A stretch of 64,000 bases of DNA. Source: Pseudomonas benzenivorans (GTDB lineage: Bacteria; Pseudomonadota; Gammaproteobacteria; Pseudomonadales; Pseudomonadaceae). Positions within the stretch are counted from its first letter, which is position 1; every line of letters begins with the position of its first letter. Under the pieces are notes generated by a model. The model had not been told where the DNA came from and ran no database searches. It saw only the letters and a list, made by a program, of their open reading frames with translations. Position numbers and translations under genes: made by a program. The stretch covers positions 62,001-126,000 of the forward strand of contig NZ_FNCT01000002.1 of assembly GCF_900100495.1 (NCBI RefSeq), read 5' to 3'. Shown piece by piece: positions 1 through 8,416 of this stretch.

Positions 1-85
1 TCTCGCGGTAGGTGTCGATCCCCACCCGGCGCAGGCGCAGCGGGGTGGCGGGGCCGAGGGAGCGCGTGGGCGGCTGATCGTTCAT
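1..85 (-). CDS. Thymidine phosphorylase-like protein, N-terminal fragment
   Basis: Only the first 28 codons lie in the window; the gene runs off the left edge on the minus strand. The ATG at 85-83 opens MNDQPPTRSLG and continues into PLRLRRVGIDTYRE. The RVGIDT-x-RE block resembles the start of the thymidine/AMP phosphorylase family (phosphorolysis of pyrimidine nucleosides) seen in pseudomonads. With so few residues the assignment is tentative. It is divergent from the DUF523 gene and separated from it by 235 bp that hold the probable light-responsive promoter of that gene. Confidence 0.5.
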   Translation of the reverse strand, partial: MNDQPPTRSLGPATPLRLRRVGIDTYRE

Positions 86-226
86 GGGACTCGCATGGCC
101 AGGGAGTGGAACTCTCTATGTACGACCCTGCGCCGCCGCTGCCAAGCCCTGCGCGCCGCTTTGCGCAGATGTCTTGAGCTGGATCAGCTCCGACGGCCGC
201 AGGGCCGAACATACCTATACCTATCT

Positions 227-250
227 TGTACAAATTGATTGACTAGTACA
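227..250 (+). promoter_or_regulatory. LitR/PplR-like operator 1 (direct repeat, 12-bp spacer)
   Basis: TGTACA at 227-232 is followed after exactly 12 bases by AGTACA at 245-250. The direct repeat reported for the light-sensing MerR regulators of P. putida is T(G/A)TACA-N12-TGTA(C/T)A, so 11 of 12 defined positions match. The site overlaps the -35 box of the promoter read at 239-266, as expected for a repressor. The regulator gene itself is not in the window. Confidence 0.6.
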
Positions 251-266
251 GCTAAAAACCTATGAT
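239..266 (+). promoter_or_regulatory. Sigma-70-type promoter of the photolyase cluster
   Basis: TTGACT (239-244), a 16-base spacer and TATGAT (261-266) make a good sigma-70 promoter that would start transcription near 273, about 48 bases before the DUF523/DUF1722 ATG. An alternative -35 TTGATT lies at 235-240 with a 20-base spacer, close to the long spacers used by MerR-activated promoters. Both operator-like repeats overlap or flank it. Confidence 0.55.
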
Positions 267-275
267 CGACAAAGT

Positions 276-299
276 TGTACAGGAACCGTATGCCGTACA
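276..299 (+). promoter_or_regulatory. LitR/PplR-like operator 2 (direct repeat, 12-bp spacer)
   Basis: A second copy of the same architecture: TGTACA at 276-281, a 12-base spacer, CGTACA at 294-299. It again matches 11 of 12 positions of the P. putida PplR1 consensus. It lies just downstream of the predicted transcription start, so binding here would also block transcription. Two correctly spaced copies within 73 bp make a chance origin unlikely. Confidence 0.58.
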
Positions 300-320
300 A
301 GTCCATTCGAGGTCGCCTGC

Positions 321-1280
321 ATGCCCCCGCACAGCCCGAAGATCCGCGTCGCCATCAGCGCCTGCCTGCTCGGTGCCGAGGTGCGCTACAACGGCGGCCA
401 CAAGGCGTCGCGCCTGTGCCGCCAGGTCCTCGACGAGCATTTCGACTTCGTCCCGCTGTGCCCGGAGGTGGCGATCGGCCTGGGCATCCCGCGCGAACCG
501 CTTCGCCTGGTCGGCGCTCCCGGCGCGCCGCGCGCGGTCGGCAGCGTGCAGCGCCAGCGCGACGTCACCGCCCCGCTGGCGGCCTATGGCGAGCGCATGG
601 CCGGCGAGCTGGGCGATATCTGCGGCTACATCTTCATGCAGCAGTCGCCGTCCTGCGGCCTTGAGCGGGTCAAGGTCTACCAGGACCACGGCCGCCCGAG
701 CGAGCCCAAGGGCCGCGGCATCTTCGCCGCGGCCTTCTGCGCGCGCCGCCCGGACCTGCCGGTGGAGGAAGATGGCCGGCTCAACGATCCGGTGCTGCGC
801 GAGAACTTCCTCAGCCGCGTATACGCCTACGCCGAGTGGCAACAGCTGCTGCGCAGCGGCCTGTCGCGCAAGGCCCTGCTGGATTTCCATTCGCGCTACA
901 AGTACCTGCTGCTGGCCACCCACCCGCTGCAGTACCGGGCGCTCGGCCGCCTGCTCGGCAACCTCCGCCAGCACCAGCTGGAGCAGCTGGCGCCGCGCTA
1001 TTTCAGCGCACTGATGGCGGCGCTGAAGCACTGCGCGACCCGGCGCAGCCACAGCAACGTCCTGCAGCACCTCAGCGGCTACCTCAAGCGATCCCTGAGC
1101 GGCGACGACAAGCAGGAACTGCAGCAGCTGATCGGCCAGTACCGCCAGGGCATCGTGCCGCTGGTGGTGCCGCTGACCCTGCTCAAGCACCACCTGCGCC
1201 GCCACCCGGATCGCTACCTGGCGCAGCAGGTCTACCTGCAGCCGCACCCGGAAAGCCTCAGCCTGCGCAACGCCCTATGA
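321..1280 (+). CDS. DUF523/DUF1722 two-domain protein (YbgA-type)
   Basis: The protein has 319 residues. The N-terminal DUF523 domain (about residues 8-150) shows ISACLLG, VRYNGGHK, CPEVAIGLGIPR and QSPSCG, with conserved cysteines in ACLLG, LCPE and PSCG. The C-terminal DUF1722 domain (about 190-315) contains THPLQYRALGRLLG and RSHSNVLQHLSGYLK. The biochemical function is not established. The family very often sits beside photolyase genes and is light-induced in Pseudomonas, which fits its position as first gene behind the LitR-like operators and 91 bp before phrB. The ATG at 321 is preceded by a GAGG purine run. Confidence 0.85.
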   Translation: MPPHSPKIRVAISACLLGAEVRYNGGHKASRLCRQVLDEHFDFVPLCPEVAIGLGIPREPLRLVGAPGAPRAVGSVQRQRDVTAPLAAYGERMAGELGDICGYIFMQQSPSCGLERVKVYQDHGRPSEPKGRGIFAAAFCARRPDLPVEEDGRLNDPVLRENFLSRVYAYAEWQQLLRSGLSRKALLDFHSRYKYLLLATHPLQYRALGRLLGNLRQHQLEQLAPRYFSALMAALKHCATRRSHSNVLQHLSGYLKRSLSGDDKQELQQLIGQYRQGIVPLVVPLTLLKHHLRRHPDRYLAQQVYLQPHPESLSLRNAL

Positions 1281-1371
1281 AGCACGACGCCTGCTCGGCC
1301 GGGCGCTGGTCGGCAGCGCGCGGCGACGCTCCCCCGCCGGCCCTGGCGCAAGCCCCGCTGGAACAACCGCC

Positions 1372-2808
1372 ATGCGCCAACTGATCTGGCTGCGCAGCGA
1401 CCTGCGCGTGCAGGACAACAGCGCCCTGGCCGCGGCCATGGCTGCAGGGCCGACGCTGGCGCTGTTCCTGCTCAGCCCTGGGCAATGGCAGGCCCATGAC
1501 GATGCACCGTGCAAGGTCGACTTCTGGCTGCGCAACCTGGGCGAACTGGCGCGGGCGCTGGGCCAGCTCAATGTACCGCTGCTGCTGCGCCGGGCCGACC
1601 GCTGGGACGCGGCACCGCGGGTGATCGGCGAACTGTGCCGGCAGCTGCGCATCACGACGGTGCGGGTCAACGAGGAATACGGCGTCAACGAGAGCCACCG
1701 CGACCGGGCGGTGGCGCAGACGCTGGCGTGCCAGGGCGTCGGCTTTCACGCCCACCTCGACCAGTTGCTGTTCCAGCCGGGCAGCGTGCTGAGCCATTCC
1801 GGCGGCTATTTCCAGGTCTACAGCCAGTTCCGCAAGGTCTGCTACCGGCGCCTGCACGGCAGCCTGCCCGCCTTGCTCCAGCAGCCGGCTGCGCAGGCGC
1901 CGCTGGGCCTGGTGGGCGATGCCATCCCCAGGGCGGTGAGCGGCTTTGCGCCCCCTGCCGAGAGTCTTCGAGCGCTTTGGCCGGCCGGCGAGCAGGAGGC
2001 CCAGCGGCGCCTGCGCAGCTTTGCCGAGCAGCGGATCGACGCCTACCAGCAGGACCGCGACTTCCCGGCCCAGCCCGGCACCAGCCAGTTGTCGGCCTAC
2101 CTCGCCGCCGGGGTGCTGTCGCCGCGCCAGTGCCTGCACGCCGCGCTGCAGGCCAACCGCGGCGAGTTCGACAGCGGCAGCAGCGGCGTCGTCAGCTGGA
2201 TCAACGAACTGCTCTGGCGCGAGTTCTACAAGCACGTCCTGGTCGGTTACCCGCGCGTCTCCATGCACCGCGCCTTCCGCCCACACACCGAAGCGCTGCC
2301 CTGGCGCCATGCGCCCGACGAGCTGGCGGCCTGGCAACAGGGCCGTACCGGCTTTCCGCTGATCGATGCGGCGATGCGCCAACTGCTCGCCACCGGCTGG
2401 ATGCACAACCGCCTGCGGATGCTCGTGGCGATGTTCCTGAGCAAGCACCTGCTGATCGACTGGCGCGCGGGCGAGCGCTTCTTCATGCGCCAGCTGATCG
2501 ACGGCGACCTGGCGGCGAACAACGGCGGCTGGCAGTGGAGCGCCTCCACCGGCACCGATGCGGTGCCCTACTTCCGCCTGTTCAACCCACTCAGCCAGTC
2601 ACGGCGATTCGATCCCGAGGGCCGCTTCATCCGCCACTGGTTGCCGGAACTGGCGGGCCTGGACGACAAGGCGATCCACAATCCCGCCGATGGCCTGTTC
2701 GCACCGGCCGACTATCCACGCCCCATGCTCGACCTGGGGCAGAGCCGCGCCCGCGTCCTGGCGGCGTTCCGCGGGCTGCCGTGCACGGCGCCGGAGGGCG
2801 GGCCATGA
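1372..2808 (+). CDS. phrB: Deoxyribodipyrimidine photolyase
   Basis: This 478-residue class I CPD photolyase repairs UV-induced pyrimidine dimers using FADH- and blue light. The N-terminal antenna domain starts RQLIWLRSDLRVQDNSAL. The C-terminal FAD domain contains TSQLSAYLAAGVLSPRQC, WINELLWREFYKH, TGWMHNRLRM and the signature ANNGGWQWSASTGTDA. Length is normal for the family. The third gene of the apparent cluster (DUF2878) follows after a 162-bp stretch that looks like a deletion scar. Expression is probably light-induced from the promoter at 239-266. Confidence 0.97.
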   Translation: MRQLIWLRSDLRVQDNSALAAAMAAGPTLALFLLSPGQWQAHDDAPCKVDFWLRNLGELARALGQLNVPLLLRRADRWDAAPRVIGELCRQLRITTVRVNEEYGVNESHRDRAVAQTLACQGVGFHAHLDQLLFQPGSVLSHSGGYFQVYSQFRKVCYRRLHGSLPALLQQPAAQAPLGLVGDAIPRAVSGFAPPAESLRALWPAGEQEAQRRLRSFAEQRIDAYQQDRDFPAQPGTSQLSAYLAAGVLSPRQCLHAALQANRGEFDSGSSGVVSWINELLWREFYKHVLVGYPRVSMHRAFRPHTEALPWRHAPDELAAWQQGRTGFPLIDAAMRQLLATGWMHNRLRMLVAMFLSKHLLIDWRAGERFFMRQLIDGDLAANNGGWQWSASTGTDAVPYFRLFNPLSQSRRFDPEGRFIRHWLPELAGLDDKAIHNPADGLFAPADYPRPMLDLGQSRARVLAAFRGLPCTAPEGGP

Positions 2809-2970
2809 GCGACGTCCGGCGCCGACAAGCACGGCCGCGAGCGGTACGGTGCGGACGACGAGTTCTCGCCACGCTCTTGCGAGGCGGCTTGCTCGCGCGC
2901 ACCATCGGCACCGCGCAATTGCTGCCGGCCCAGCCGGCGGCTCGACCGGAACTGCTACTGGGACCACTCA
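2806..2970 (+). other. Possible deletion scar with the tail of a Cfa/UfaM-like methyltransferase
   Basis: No intact gene fits between phrB and the DUF2878 gene. An ATG overlaps the phrB stop (ATGA), but the frame has no start-to-stop gene and runs on through the DUF2878 gene. Its last part reads ARTIGTAQLLPAQPAARPE, which looks like the C-terminal tail of cyclopropane-fatty-acid-synthase-type methyltransferases. Those enzymes lie directly upstream of DUF2878 genes in other Pseudomonas light operons. A different frame in the first half reads DKHGRERYGADDEFSPRSC. I infer loss of the middle genes of a longer operon; the similarity is judged by eye. Confidence 0.3.
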
Positions 2971-3498
2971 ATGCCCAAACCGATCGTCAACGCCCTGCTC
3001 TTCCTGCTCGGCTGGCTGACCTGCGTACTCGCCGGCGACAGCCCCTGGCTGCTGCTGGCGGGCGTGGCGCTGGCGGTGCACCTGCGCTGGACCAGCAGCT
3101 GGGCGGCCGAGGGCAAGCTGCTGCTCAGCGTATTCCTCGCCGGCAGCGCCCTGGACAGTTTCCTGCTCAATCTCGGGGTGTTCGACTTCGGCACACCACG
3201 CCGCCTGATCCCGTTGTGGCTGGCGCTGCAGTGGTTGCTGCTGGCCACCACCCTCAACCACTGCCTGGCCTGGAGCGCCCGACCCTGGTGGCGGGGCAGC
3301 CTGCTCGGGGCCATCGGCGGGCCGCTGTCCTACTATGCCGGCGCCAGGATCGCCGGGGTCGGCTTGCCCCTTGGCAGCTGGCCGACCCTGGCCTTGCTCG
3401 CAGCGATCTGGGCGCTGGTCGTGCCCGTGCTGCACGGTTTCGCCCGGCTTTACCGTGCCCAGTACGAACAGCGCCAGCGCGCGCCCCGCTCGACCTAG
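2971..3498 (+). CDS. DUF2878 family inner-membrane protein
   Basis: The 175-residue protein is very hydrophobic, with about six predicted membrane segments. Examples are ALLFLLGWLTCVLAG, WLLLAGVALAVHL, LIPLWLALQWLLLATTL and LLAAIWALVVPVL. The internal motif SLLGAIGGPLSYYAGARIAG is typical of DUF2878, a family of unknown function found in Pseudomonas light-induced operons with photolyase and unsaturated-lipid genes. It probably shares the promoter upstream of the DUF523 gene. A tail rich in Arg and Gln follows the last membrane segment. Confidence 0.8.
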   Translation: MPKPIVNALLFLLGWLTCVLAGDSPWLLLAGVALAVHLRWTSSWAAEGKLLLSVFLAGSALDSFLLNLGVFDFGTPRRLIPLWLALQWLLLATTLNHCLAWSARPWWRGSLLGAIGGPLSYYAGARIAGVGLPLGSWPTLALLAAIWALVVPVLHGFARLYRAQYEQRQRAPRST

Positions 3499-3499
3499 C

Positions 3500-3586
3500 A
3501 GGCCGTTGAAAAACGTAGGCGAGGCAGCCGAGACAAGGCAAAAACGGCCGAAAAAGCGCAGTTTACGTGCTGTAAATGAGCTCGTA
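3500..3586. repeat. Dispersed Pseudomonas intergenic repeat, truncated copy
   Basis: Right after the DUF2878 stop begins a sequence with GCAGGCCGTTGAAAAACG, GCCGAGACAAGGC and GCGCAGTTTACGTGCTG. I remember this as a recurrent intergenic repeat in several Pseudomonas genomes. It is cut off where the GTAGGGTGGAA-type element starts. There is no coding capacity. Confidence 0.5.
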
Positions 3587-3780
3587 GGGTGGAATCGTCG
3601 CAGGCGCGTCCGCCGTTTACCGTGAATCGGTGCAAAATTTCGGGCCATGCGTGGGGCGCGGTGACCGGCGGATTACGCCGCCGCGCGGCTAATCCACCCG
3701 AAACTTTCGGCGGATCGTAGGGTGCCGCGCGCACCAAGTGTCCGCGGTCAATGGTGCGCACCGCGCACCCTACAACCCGC
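3587..3780. repeat. Composite palindromic intergenic repeats
   Basis: Three palindrome types lie side by side: GTAGGGTGGAA followed by CCGCCGTTTACCGTGAA; GGCGGATTACGCCGCCGC followed by GCGGCTAATCCACCC; and GTAGGGTGCCGCGCGCACC paired with GGTGCGCACCGCGCACCC. The same building blocks recur at about 20.0-20.2, 26.45, 29.5-29.7, 34.7-34.9 and 50.4 kb. They look like REP-class or MITE-like elements. With the repeat just upstream they explain the gene-free stretch between the DUF2878 and YkgJ genes. Confidence 0.6.
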
Positions 3781-3832
3781 TTTGGTCGGCCGAACACAAC
3801 GCCGCTGCGCGCCTGGCGTACACTGCGGCGCT

Positions 3833-4150
3833 ATGACCGAATCTGCCCGCATACCCCTGACCCAATTGGCCAACGAAGCCGCCGTCAGTTGCGCCAACTG
3901 CGCCGCCTGCTGCTGTCAGCTGGAAGTGATGCTGATCAGCGATACCGGCGTGCCGCGGCGCTTCATCGCCATCGACGACTGGGGCGGCGAGGTCATGCGC
4001 CGCCTGGATGACGGCTGGTGTGCGGCGCTGGATCGCGACAGCATGCTGTGCAGCATCTACGAGCAGCGCCCGCTGATCTGCCGCGAATTCGAGACAGCCT
4101 CCGCCGAGTGCCTGGACGAACGCCGCGGCATGCCCGGAATCTATCGCTGA
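3833..4150 (+). CDS. YkgJ family cysteine cluster protein
   Basis: The 105-residue protein carries the cysteine cluster SCANCAACCCQ near residues 20-29, followed by further cysteines in GWCAAL, MLCSIYEQRP and LICREFE. This is the arrangement of the YkgJ/UPF0153 family, thought to bind a zinc or iron-sulfur centre; its cellular role is unknown. The ATG at 3833 (MTESARIP) was chosen because the frame further upstream runs through intergenic repeats. It stands alone, convergent with pagL. Confidence 0.85.
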   Translation: MTESARIPLTQLANEAAVSCANCAACCCQLEVMLISDTGVPRRFIAIDDWGGEVMRRLDDGWCAALDRDSMLCSIYEQRPLICREFETASAECLDERRGMPGIYR

Positions 4151-4200
4151 GCACGGCCGGCTGCAGACATAGAAAAGCCGGGCCCGGTGCTCGGCGCGGC

Positions 4201-4710
4201 TCAGAAACTCAGCCGGTAATGCAGGGTATAGGCCTCGGCCCCATCGTTCGGTTGCTTGAGCCCGGCGTTGGAATAGTGCGCGGCGCGCAGGCCGACTTCC
4301 TGGCCGGCGAAACGCAGACCGAAACCGAGACGGTCCTCGAACTGGAAGGACGAGCCCAGGTCGTTGTCTTCCAGTTCGGTACTGGAGAAGGCGGCCAGGC
4401 CGATGCCCGCCTCCACGTAAGGCTTGAGCGTATCGCCGGCGAATTCGTAGACGAACACCGGGCTGAACGACAGGCTGTGGTTGCTGGACGAGTCGTCACC
4501 CTGCCAGTAGGTGTAGCCGGCATCCCAGTAGCCGGTCAGGCGACCGCGGTCGTACTGCCGCAAGGTACCGAAATCGAACTGGGTGCCCAGCCGATAGACC
4601 ATGGTCGACTCGCCCGACTGGCCCACCGCAAAGGTCACGTCGGCCGCCTGAACCGCTACCGTCCCCAGAGACAAGGCCGCAACTGCAGCCAAACAAAACA
4701 ACTTGTTCAT
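4201..4710 (-). CDS. pagL: Lipid A 3-O-deacylase PagL
   Basis: This 169-residue outer-membrane beta-barrel enzyme removes the 3-O-linked acyl chain of lipid A. A signal peptide (MNKLFCLAAVAALSLG, cleavage after VQA near residue 22) precedes a barrel ending in the C-terminal phenylalanine HYRLSF. The catalytic triad is visible as H145, S147 and E159 in HYSNAGLKQPNDGAE, with exactly the spacing of His126/Ser128/Glu140 of the P. aeruginosa mature enzyme. The upstream region carries AAAAGGA as ribosome-binding site. It lies between the murI operon and ykgJ as a single gene. Confidence 0.93.
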   Translation of the reverse strand: MNKLFCLAAVAALSLGTVAVQAADVTFAVGQSGESTMVYRLGTQFDFGTLRQYDRGRLTGYWDAGYTYWQGDDSSSNHSLSFSPVFVYEFAGDTLKPYVEAGIGLAAFSSTELEDNDLGSSFQFEDRLGFGLRFAGQEVGLRAAHYSNAGLKQPNDGAEAYTLHYRLSF

Positions 4711-4764
4711 GGCACCGTCCTTTTGTTTTCACCAGATCAGAAGAAGTCCGTGTTGCGCTGCCTG

Positions 4765-4793
4765 AAGTATAGAAATCTTTGATCTAAATAAAA
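4765..4793 (-). promoter_or_regulatory. Possible pagL promoter
   Basis: On the minus strand TATACT (4770-4765) is a good -10 box. The hexamer 17 bases upstream, CTTTTA (4793-4788), is only a weak -35, so an activator may be needed. The surrounding sequence is strikingly AT-rich compared with the flanking genes. No PhoP-type direct repeat was recognised. Confidence 0.35.
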
Positions 4794-4821
4794 GTCGACT
4801 AATGCATCGCAGCAGTAGCCG

Positions 4822-5607
4822 TCACAGCGCCTGAACCTCGCCCGCCTGCCCCCATAACAGCGGCAGCACCGCCTGCATCCGCAGCGGCGCGCCGCTCGAC
4901 CAGAAGCGTGCGTCCTGCGCCGGCCCGGCGGCCAGCAGCTCGCGCTCGGCGAGCAGGCGCTGCAGCTGCCGCGCCACCGCCGCTCCGGTGTCGATCAGGC
5001 TGACCGACTCGGGCACCAGTTCGCGCAACAACGGCTTGATGAAGGGGTAATGGGTGCAGCCGAGGATCAGCGTATCGCAGCCCTCGGCCAGCAGCGGGGC
5101 GACCCAGCCCTGCAGCAGCGCGCGGGTCGCTGGGCTGTCCAGCTCGCCGCCTTCGATGCGCTCGACCAGGCCCGGGCAGGGCTGGGTGATCACCCGCACG
5201 TCGCTGGCGAAACGATCGAGCAGCGCGGCGAACTTGGCGCTCTTCAGCGTGCCGGTGGTCGCCAGCACCCCGACCACCCCGGAACGGGTGGCCGCCGCCG
5301 CCGGCTTGACCGCCGGCTCCATGCCGACGATCGGCAGCTGCGGGTAGAGCTCGCGCAGTTCGGCGACGCCGGCCACCGTGGCGGTGTTGCAGGCCAGCAC
5401 CAGCGCCTTGGCGCCCTGCTCGAGGAGAAACGCGGCAAGCGACCGGCAGCGCTGGCGAATGAATTCCGGGCTCTTCTCGCCATAGGGCACATGGCCGCTG
5501 TCGGCCACATAGAGCAGCGACTCGGCCGGCAGCAAGGCACGGATCTCGCGCAACACCGAGAGGCCGCCGACACCGGAGTCGAATACGCCGATCGGCGCGT
5601 CATTCAC
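4822..5607 (-). CDS. murI: Glutamate racemase
   Basis: This enzyme interconverts L- and D-glutamate for peptidoglycan. With the GTG start at 5607 it has 261 residues and begins [19 protein letters not shown]. Both catalytic cysteines are present in [13 protein letters not shown] and [12 protein letters not shown] neighbouring GTG at 5610 would add one residue. The frame stays open further upstream into moeB, but the family starts just before the [10 protein letters not shown] motif. The start overlaps the end of moeB by 8 bases, so the two are translationally linked. It is the last gene of the hemA-prfA-prmC-moeB-murI operon. Confidence 0.95.
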   Translation of the reverse strand: MNDAPIGVFDSGVGGLSVLREIRALLPAESLLYVADSGHVPYGEKSPEFIRQRCRSLAAFLLEQGAKALVLACNTATVAGVAELRELYPQLPIVGMEPAVKPAAAATRSGVVGVLATTGTLKSAKFAALLDRFASDVRVITQPCPGLVERIEGGELDSPATRALLQGWVAPLLAEGCDTLILGCTHYPFIKPLLRELVPESVSLIDTGAAVARQLQRLLAERELLAAGPAQDARFWSSGAPLRMQAVLPLLWGQAGEVQAL

Positions 5608-6373
5608 CACTGCCGGCTCCACACACGCTGCAGGCCGGGTCGCGCTTGACCCGCAACTCGCGAAAGCGCGAGCCCAGCGCATCGATCAGCAGCAGGCGCC
5701 CGACCAGGGATTCGCCGAAGCCCGCCAGCAGCTTCAGGGCTTCCAGCGCCTGCAGGCTGCCGACCAGACCGACCAGCGGGCCGACCACCCCGGCCTCGCT
5801 GCAGGTCAGCTCGGCCTCGCTGCCGTGGCCATATAGACAGTGGTAGCAGGGACTGTCGGCGCGCCGTGGATCGAACACCGAGAGCTGCCCTTCCAGGCGG
5901 ATCGCCGCGCCGCTGACCAGCGGCTTCTGCGCGGCGACGCAGGCGGCGTTGACCGCCTCGCGGGTGGAGAAGTTGTCCGAGCAGTCCAGCACCAGATCCA
6001 CCGCCGCCACCGCGGCGGCCAGCGAATCGGCATCCAGCGCGCGGCGATGCGCCTGCAGGCGCACCTGCGGGTTGATCGCCGCCAGCCGCGCCATGGCCGA
6101 GTCGACCTTGCTCCGGCCGATGCTGCCGGTGTCGTGAACGATCTGCCGCTGCAGGTTGGTCAGGTCGACGCTGTCGAAATCCGCCAGGTGCAGTTCGCCG
6201 ACCCCCGCCGCCGCCAGGTACAGCGCCACCGGCGAGCCCAGGCCGCCGAGACCGATGATCAGCGCACGGCTGTGCTTGAGGCGCAGCTGGCCGTCGACAT
6301 CGATCTGCGGCAGGAGGATCTGCCGGCTGTAGCGCAGCAGTTCGTCATCGTTCAGCATGTTCTGCTCACTCAT
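5600..6373 (-). CDS. moeB: MoeB-like sulfur-carrier adenylyltransferase (HesA/MoeB/ThiF family)
   Basis: The protein adenylates the C-terminal glycine of a ubiquitin-like sulfur carrier (MoaD or ThiS). It has 257 residues from the ATG at 6373, or 252 from the internal ATG at 6358, which matches the P. aeruginosa start. Visible are the nucleotide-binding loop [48 protein letters not shown] and the zinc-binding pairs CYHC and CSVC. It overlaps prmC upstream and murI downstream by 8 bases each. Whether it serves molybdopterin or thiamine synthesis cannot be told from sequence. Confidence 0.92.
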   Translation of the reverse strand: MSEQNMLNDDELLRYSRQILLPQIDVDGQLRLKHSRALIIGLGGLGSPVALYLAAAGVGELHLADFDSVDLTNLQRQIVHDTGSIGRSKVDSAMARLAAINPQVRLQAHRRALDADSLAAAVAAVDLVLDCSDNFSTREAVNAACVAAQKPLVSGAAIRLEGQLSVFDPRRADSPCYHCLYGHGSEAELTCSEAGVVGPLVGLVGSLQALEALKLLAGFGESLVGRLLLIDALGSRFRELRVKRDPACSVCGAGSGE

Positions 6374-7199
6374 GGTTGAATCGTCCCAGACTGATGCGTT
6401 CGTGGCCGCCCAGGTCACGGCGGCTTTCCACCGCGGCGAAGCCGCGCGCCGCCAGCAACTCGCGCACCGCCGCGGCCTGCTCGAAGCCGTGCTCGAGCAG
6501 CAGCCAGCCGCCGGCTTCCAGATGGGCCGGGGCCTGCTCGATGATCCGGCGAATATCGTCCAGCCCGTCCGCCCCGGCCACCAGCGCGCTGCGCGGCTCG
6601 AAACGCAGATCGCCCTCGCCCAGGTGGCGGTCGTCGGCGGCGATATAGGGCGGGTTGCTGACGATCAGCCGATAGCGCCGGCCGGCCAGCGCACTGAACC
6701 AGTGGCTCGCGCCGAACGTCACATTGTCCAGCTTGAGTCGTTGCCGATTGCGCTCGGCCAGGGCCACCGCCTCGGGCACCCGATCCACCCCGGTCAGCCG
6801 CCAGGCCGGACGCTCGCTGGCCAGCGCCAGGGCGATCGCGCCGCTGCCGGTGCCGAGGTCGAGAACGCTGGCGGGAGCGGCCGGGACCAGCGCCAGCGCA
6901 GTCTCCACCAGCAGTTCGGTGTCCGGCCGGGGGATCAGGGTATGCGCCGCCACCTCCAGTTCCAGGCTCCAGAAGCCCTGCTGGCCGAGAATATAGGCCA
7001 CCGGTTCGCCGGCCCGGCGGCGTGCCAGGTCGGCGGCAAAACGCGCGGCCGACTCGGCCTCGACCTCCCGCTCCGGCCAGGTGTGCAGGTAGCTGCGCGA
7101 CTTGCCCAGGGCATGGGCCAACAGCAGCTCGGCATCCAGCCGCGGGGTCGGCGAGTCGGGCAGTTCGGCGGTATTCAGCAGGGAGGCAATGGTGGCCAT
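6366..7199 (-). CDS. prmC: Release factor glutamine methyltransferase PrmC
   Basis: PrmC (HemK) methylates the glutamine of the GGQ motif in release factors 1 and 2. The 277-residue protein has an N-terminal helical domain and a Rossmann methyltransferase domain with VLDLGTGSGAIALAL for SAM binding and the substrate motif NPPYIAADD. It sits directly downstream of prfA, its substrate gene, with a REP doublet in the 125-bp gap. The ATG at 7199 gives the usual family length. Confidence 0.96.
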   Translation of the reverse strand: MATIASLLNTAELPDSPTPRLDAELLLAHALGKSRSYLHTWPEREVEAESAARFAADLARRRAGEPVAYILGQQGFWSLELEVAAHTLIPRPDTELLVETALALVPAAPASVLDLGTGSGAIALALASERPAWRLTGVDRVPEAVALAERNRQRLKLDNVTFGASHWFSALAGRRYRLIVSNPPYIAADDRHLGEGDLRFEPRSALVAGADGLDDIRRIIEQAPAHLEAGGWLLLEHGFEQAAAVRELLAARGFAAVESRRDLGGHERISLGRFNHE

Positions 7200-7212
7200 G
7201 GTGCAGCGCCTT

Positions 7213-7276
7213 TGTAGGAGCCAGCTAGCTGGCGATCAACGAGCGAAAAGCATCGCGAGCAAGCTCGCTCCTGCAG
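7213..7276. repeat. REP doublet (REPIN)
   Basis: Two inverted REP sequences face each other: TGTAGGAGCCAGCTAGCTGG at the left and GAGCAAGCTCGCTCCTGCAG at the right, each ending in CGAT/ATCG toward a short spacer. The right arm matches the classic Pseudomonas REP GTAGGAGCGAGCTTGCTCGC. The left arm is a diverged copy. It lies between prfA and prmC and may form a hairpin in the operon transcript. Confidence 0.8.
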
Positions 7277-7324
7277 GGAATGGCCCCATAGCCCGGATGC
7301 GATCAGTGGCAAGCAAGAGCGCCA

Positions 7325-8407
7325 TCAATCCCCCAGCGCGGCCAACTGGTCGGCCTGGTATTCGGCCAGCAGCGGTTCGATCACCGCGTCGACGCCGCCG
7401 GCCATCACCTCATTGAGCGAATACAGGGTCAGGTTGATGCGGTGATCGGTGACCCGGCCCTGGGGGAAGTTGTAGGTGCGGATGCGCTCGGAGCGGTCGC
7501 CGGAGCCGACCAGCAGCTTGCGCGTGTCGGAAATTTCCTTGTGCGCCGCCGCCTCCTGCTGGTCCTTCAGCTTGGCCGCCAGCCAGGCCATGGCCTTGGC
7601 GCGGTTCTTGTGCTGGGAGCGCTCTTCCTGGCACTCGACCACGGTGCCGGTGGGAATGTGGGTGATGCGGATCGCCGAGTCGGTGGTGTTGACGTGCTGG
7701 CCGCCGGCGCCGGAGGAGCGGTAGGTGTCCACCCGCAGGTCCGCCGGGTTGATGGCGATCGCCGCCTGCTCGTCCGGTTCCGGCAGCACCGCCACGGTGC
7801 AGGCCGAGGTGTGGATGCGGCCCTGGGACTCGGTTTCCGGCACGCGCTGCACGCGGTGGGCGCCGGACTCGAATTTCAGCTTGGCGTAGACGTCGTCGCC
7901 TTCGACCCGGGCGATCACCTCTTTATAGCCGCCGTGCTCGCCCTCGCTGGCCGAGAGGATCTCCACCCGCCAGCCGCGACGCTCGGCATAACGCGAATAC
8001 ATGCGGAACAGGTCGCCGGAGAAGATCGCCGCCTCGTCGCCGCCGGTGCCGGCGCGCACTTCGAGGTAGACGTTGCGCCCGTCGTTGGGGTCCTTCGGCA
8101 GCAGCATGCGCTGCAGGCGGTCTTCCAGCTCGATCAGCTGCTGCTTGGCCTCGGCGACTTCCTCCTCGGCCATCTCGCGCATGTCCGGGTCGCTGTCCTT
8201 GAGCAGCGCCTGGGCGCCCTCGAGGTCGGCCTGGACCTTGCGGAACGCGCGAAACGCCTGATTCACCGGCTCGATCTCGGCGAATTCCTTGGAATAGGTG
8301 CGGAACTGGCTCTGGTTGGCGATCACTTCGCTATCGCCGAGCAGCGCGGTCAGTTCTTCGTAGCGATCCTGCAGCAGGTCGAGTTTGTTGATCAGTGACG
8401 CTTTCAT
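7325..8407 (-). CDS. prfA: Peptide chain release factor 1
   Basis: RF1 recognises UAA and UAG stop codons and triggers peptide release. The protein has the standard 360 residues, [19 protein letters not shown] to the C-terminus. The catalytic GGQ lies in [15 protein letters not shown], and the codon-recognition region is in the middle domain after [13 protein letters not shown]. It follows hemA after only 9 bases and precedes prmC, which modifies its GGQ glutamine. Confidence 0.98.
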   Translation of the reverse strand: MKASLINKLDLLQDRYEELTALLGDSEVIANQSQFRTYSKEFAEIEPVNQAFRAFRKVQADLEGAQALLKDSDPDMREMAEEEVAEAKQQLIELEDRLQRMLLPKDPNDGRNVYLEVRAGTGGDEAAIFSGDLFRMYSRYAERRGWRVEILSASEGEHGGYKEVIARVEGDDVYAKLKFESGAHRVQRVPETESQGRIHTSACTVAVLPEPDEQAAIAINPADLRVDTYRSSGAGGQHVNTTDSAIRITHIPTGTVVECQEERSQHKNRAKAMAWLAAKLKDQQEAAAHKEISDTRKLLVGSGDRSERIRTYNFPQGRVTDHRINLTLYSLNEVMAGGVDAVIEPLLAEYQADQLAALGD

Positions 8408-8416
8408 TGCAAGCCT

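Noticed and set aside
5608..5682. N-terminal extension of glutamate racemase
   Set aside because: The extra residues are encoded inside moeB in another frame and the family begins just before [11 protein letters not shown]; the GTG at 5607 is the sensible start.
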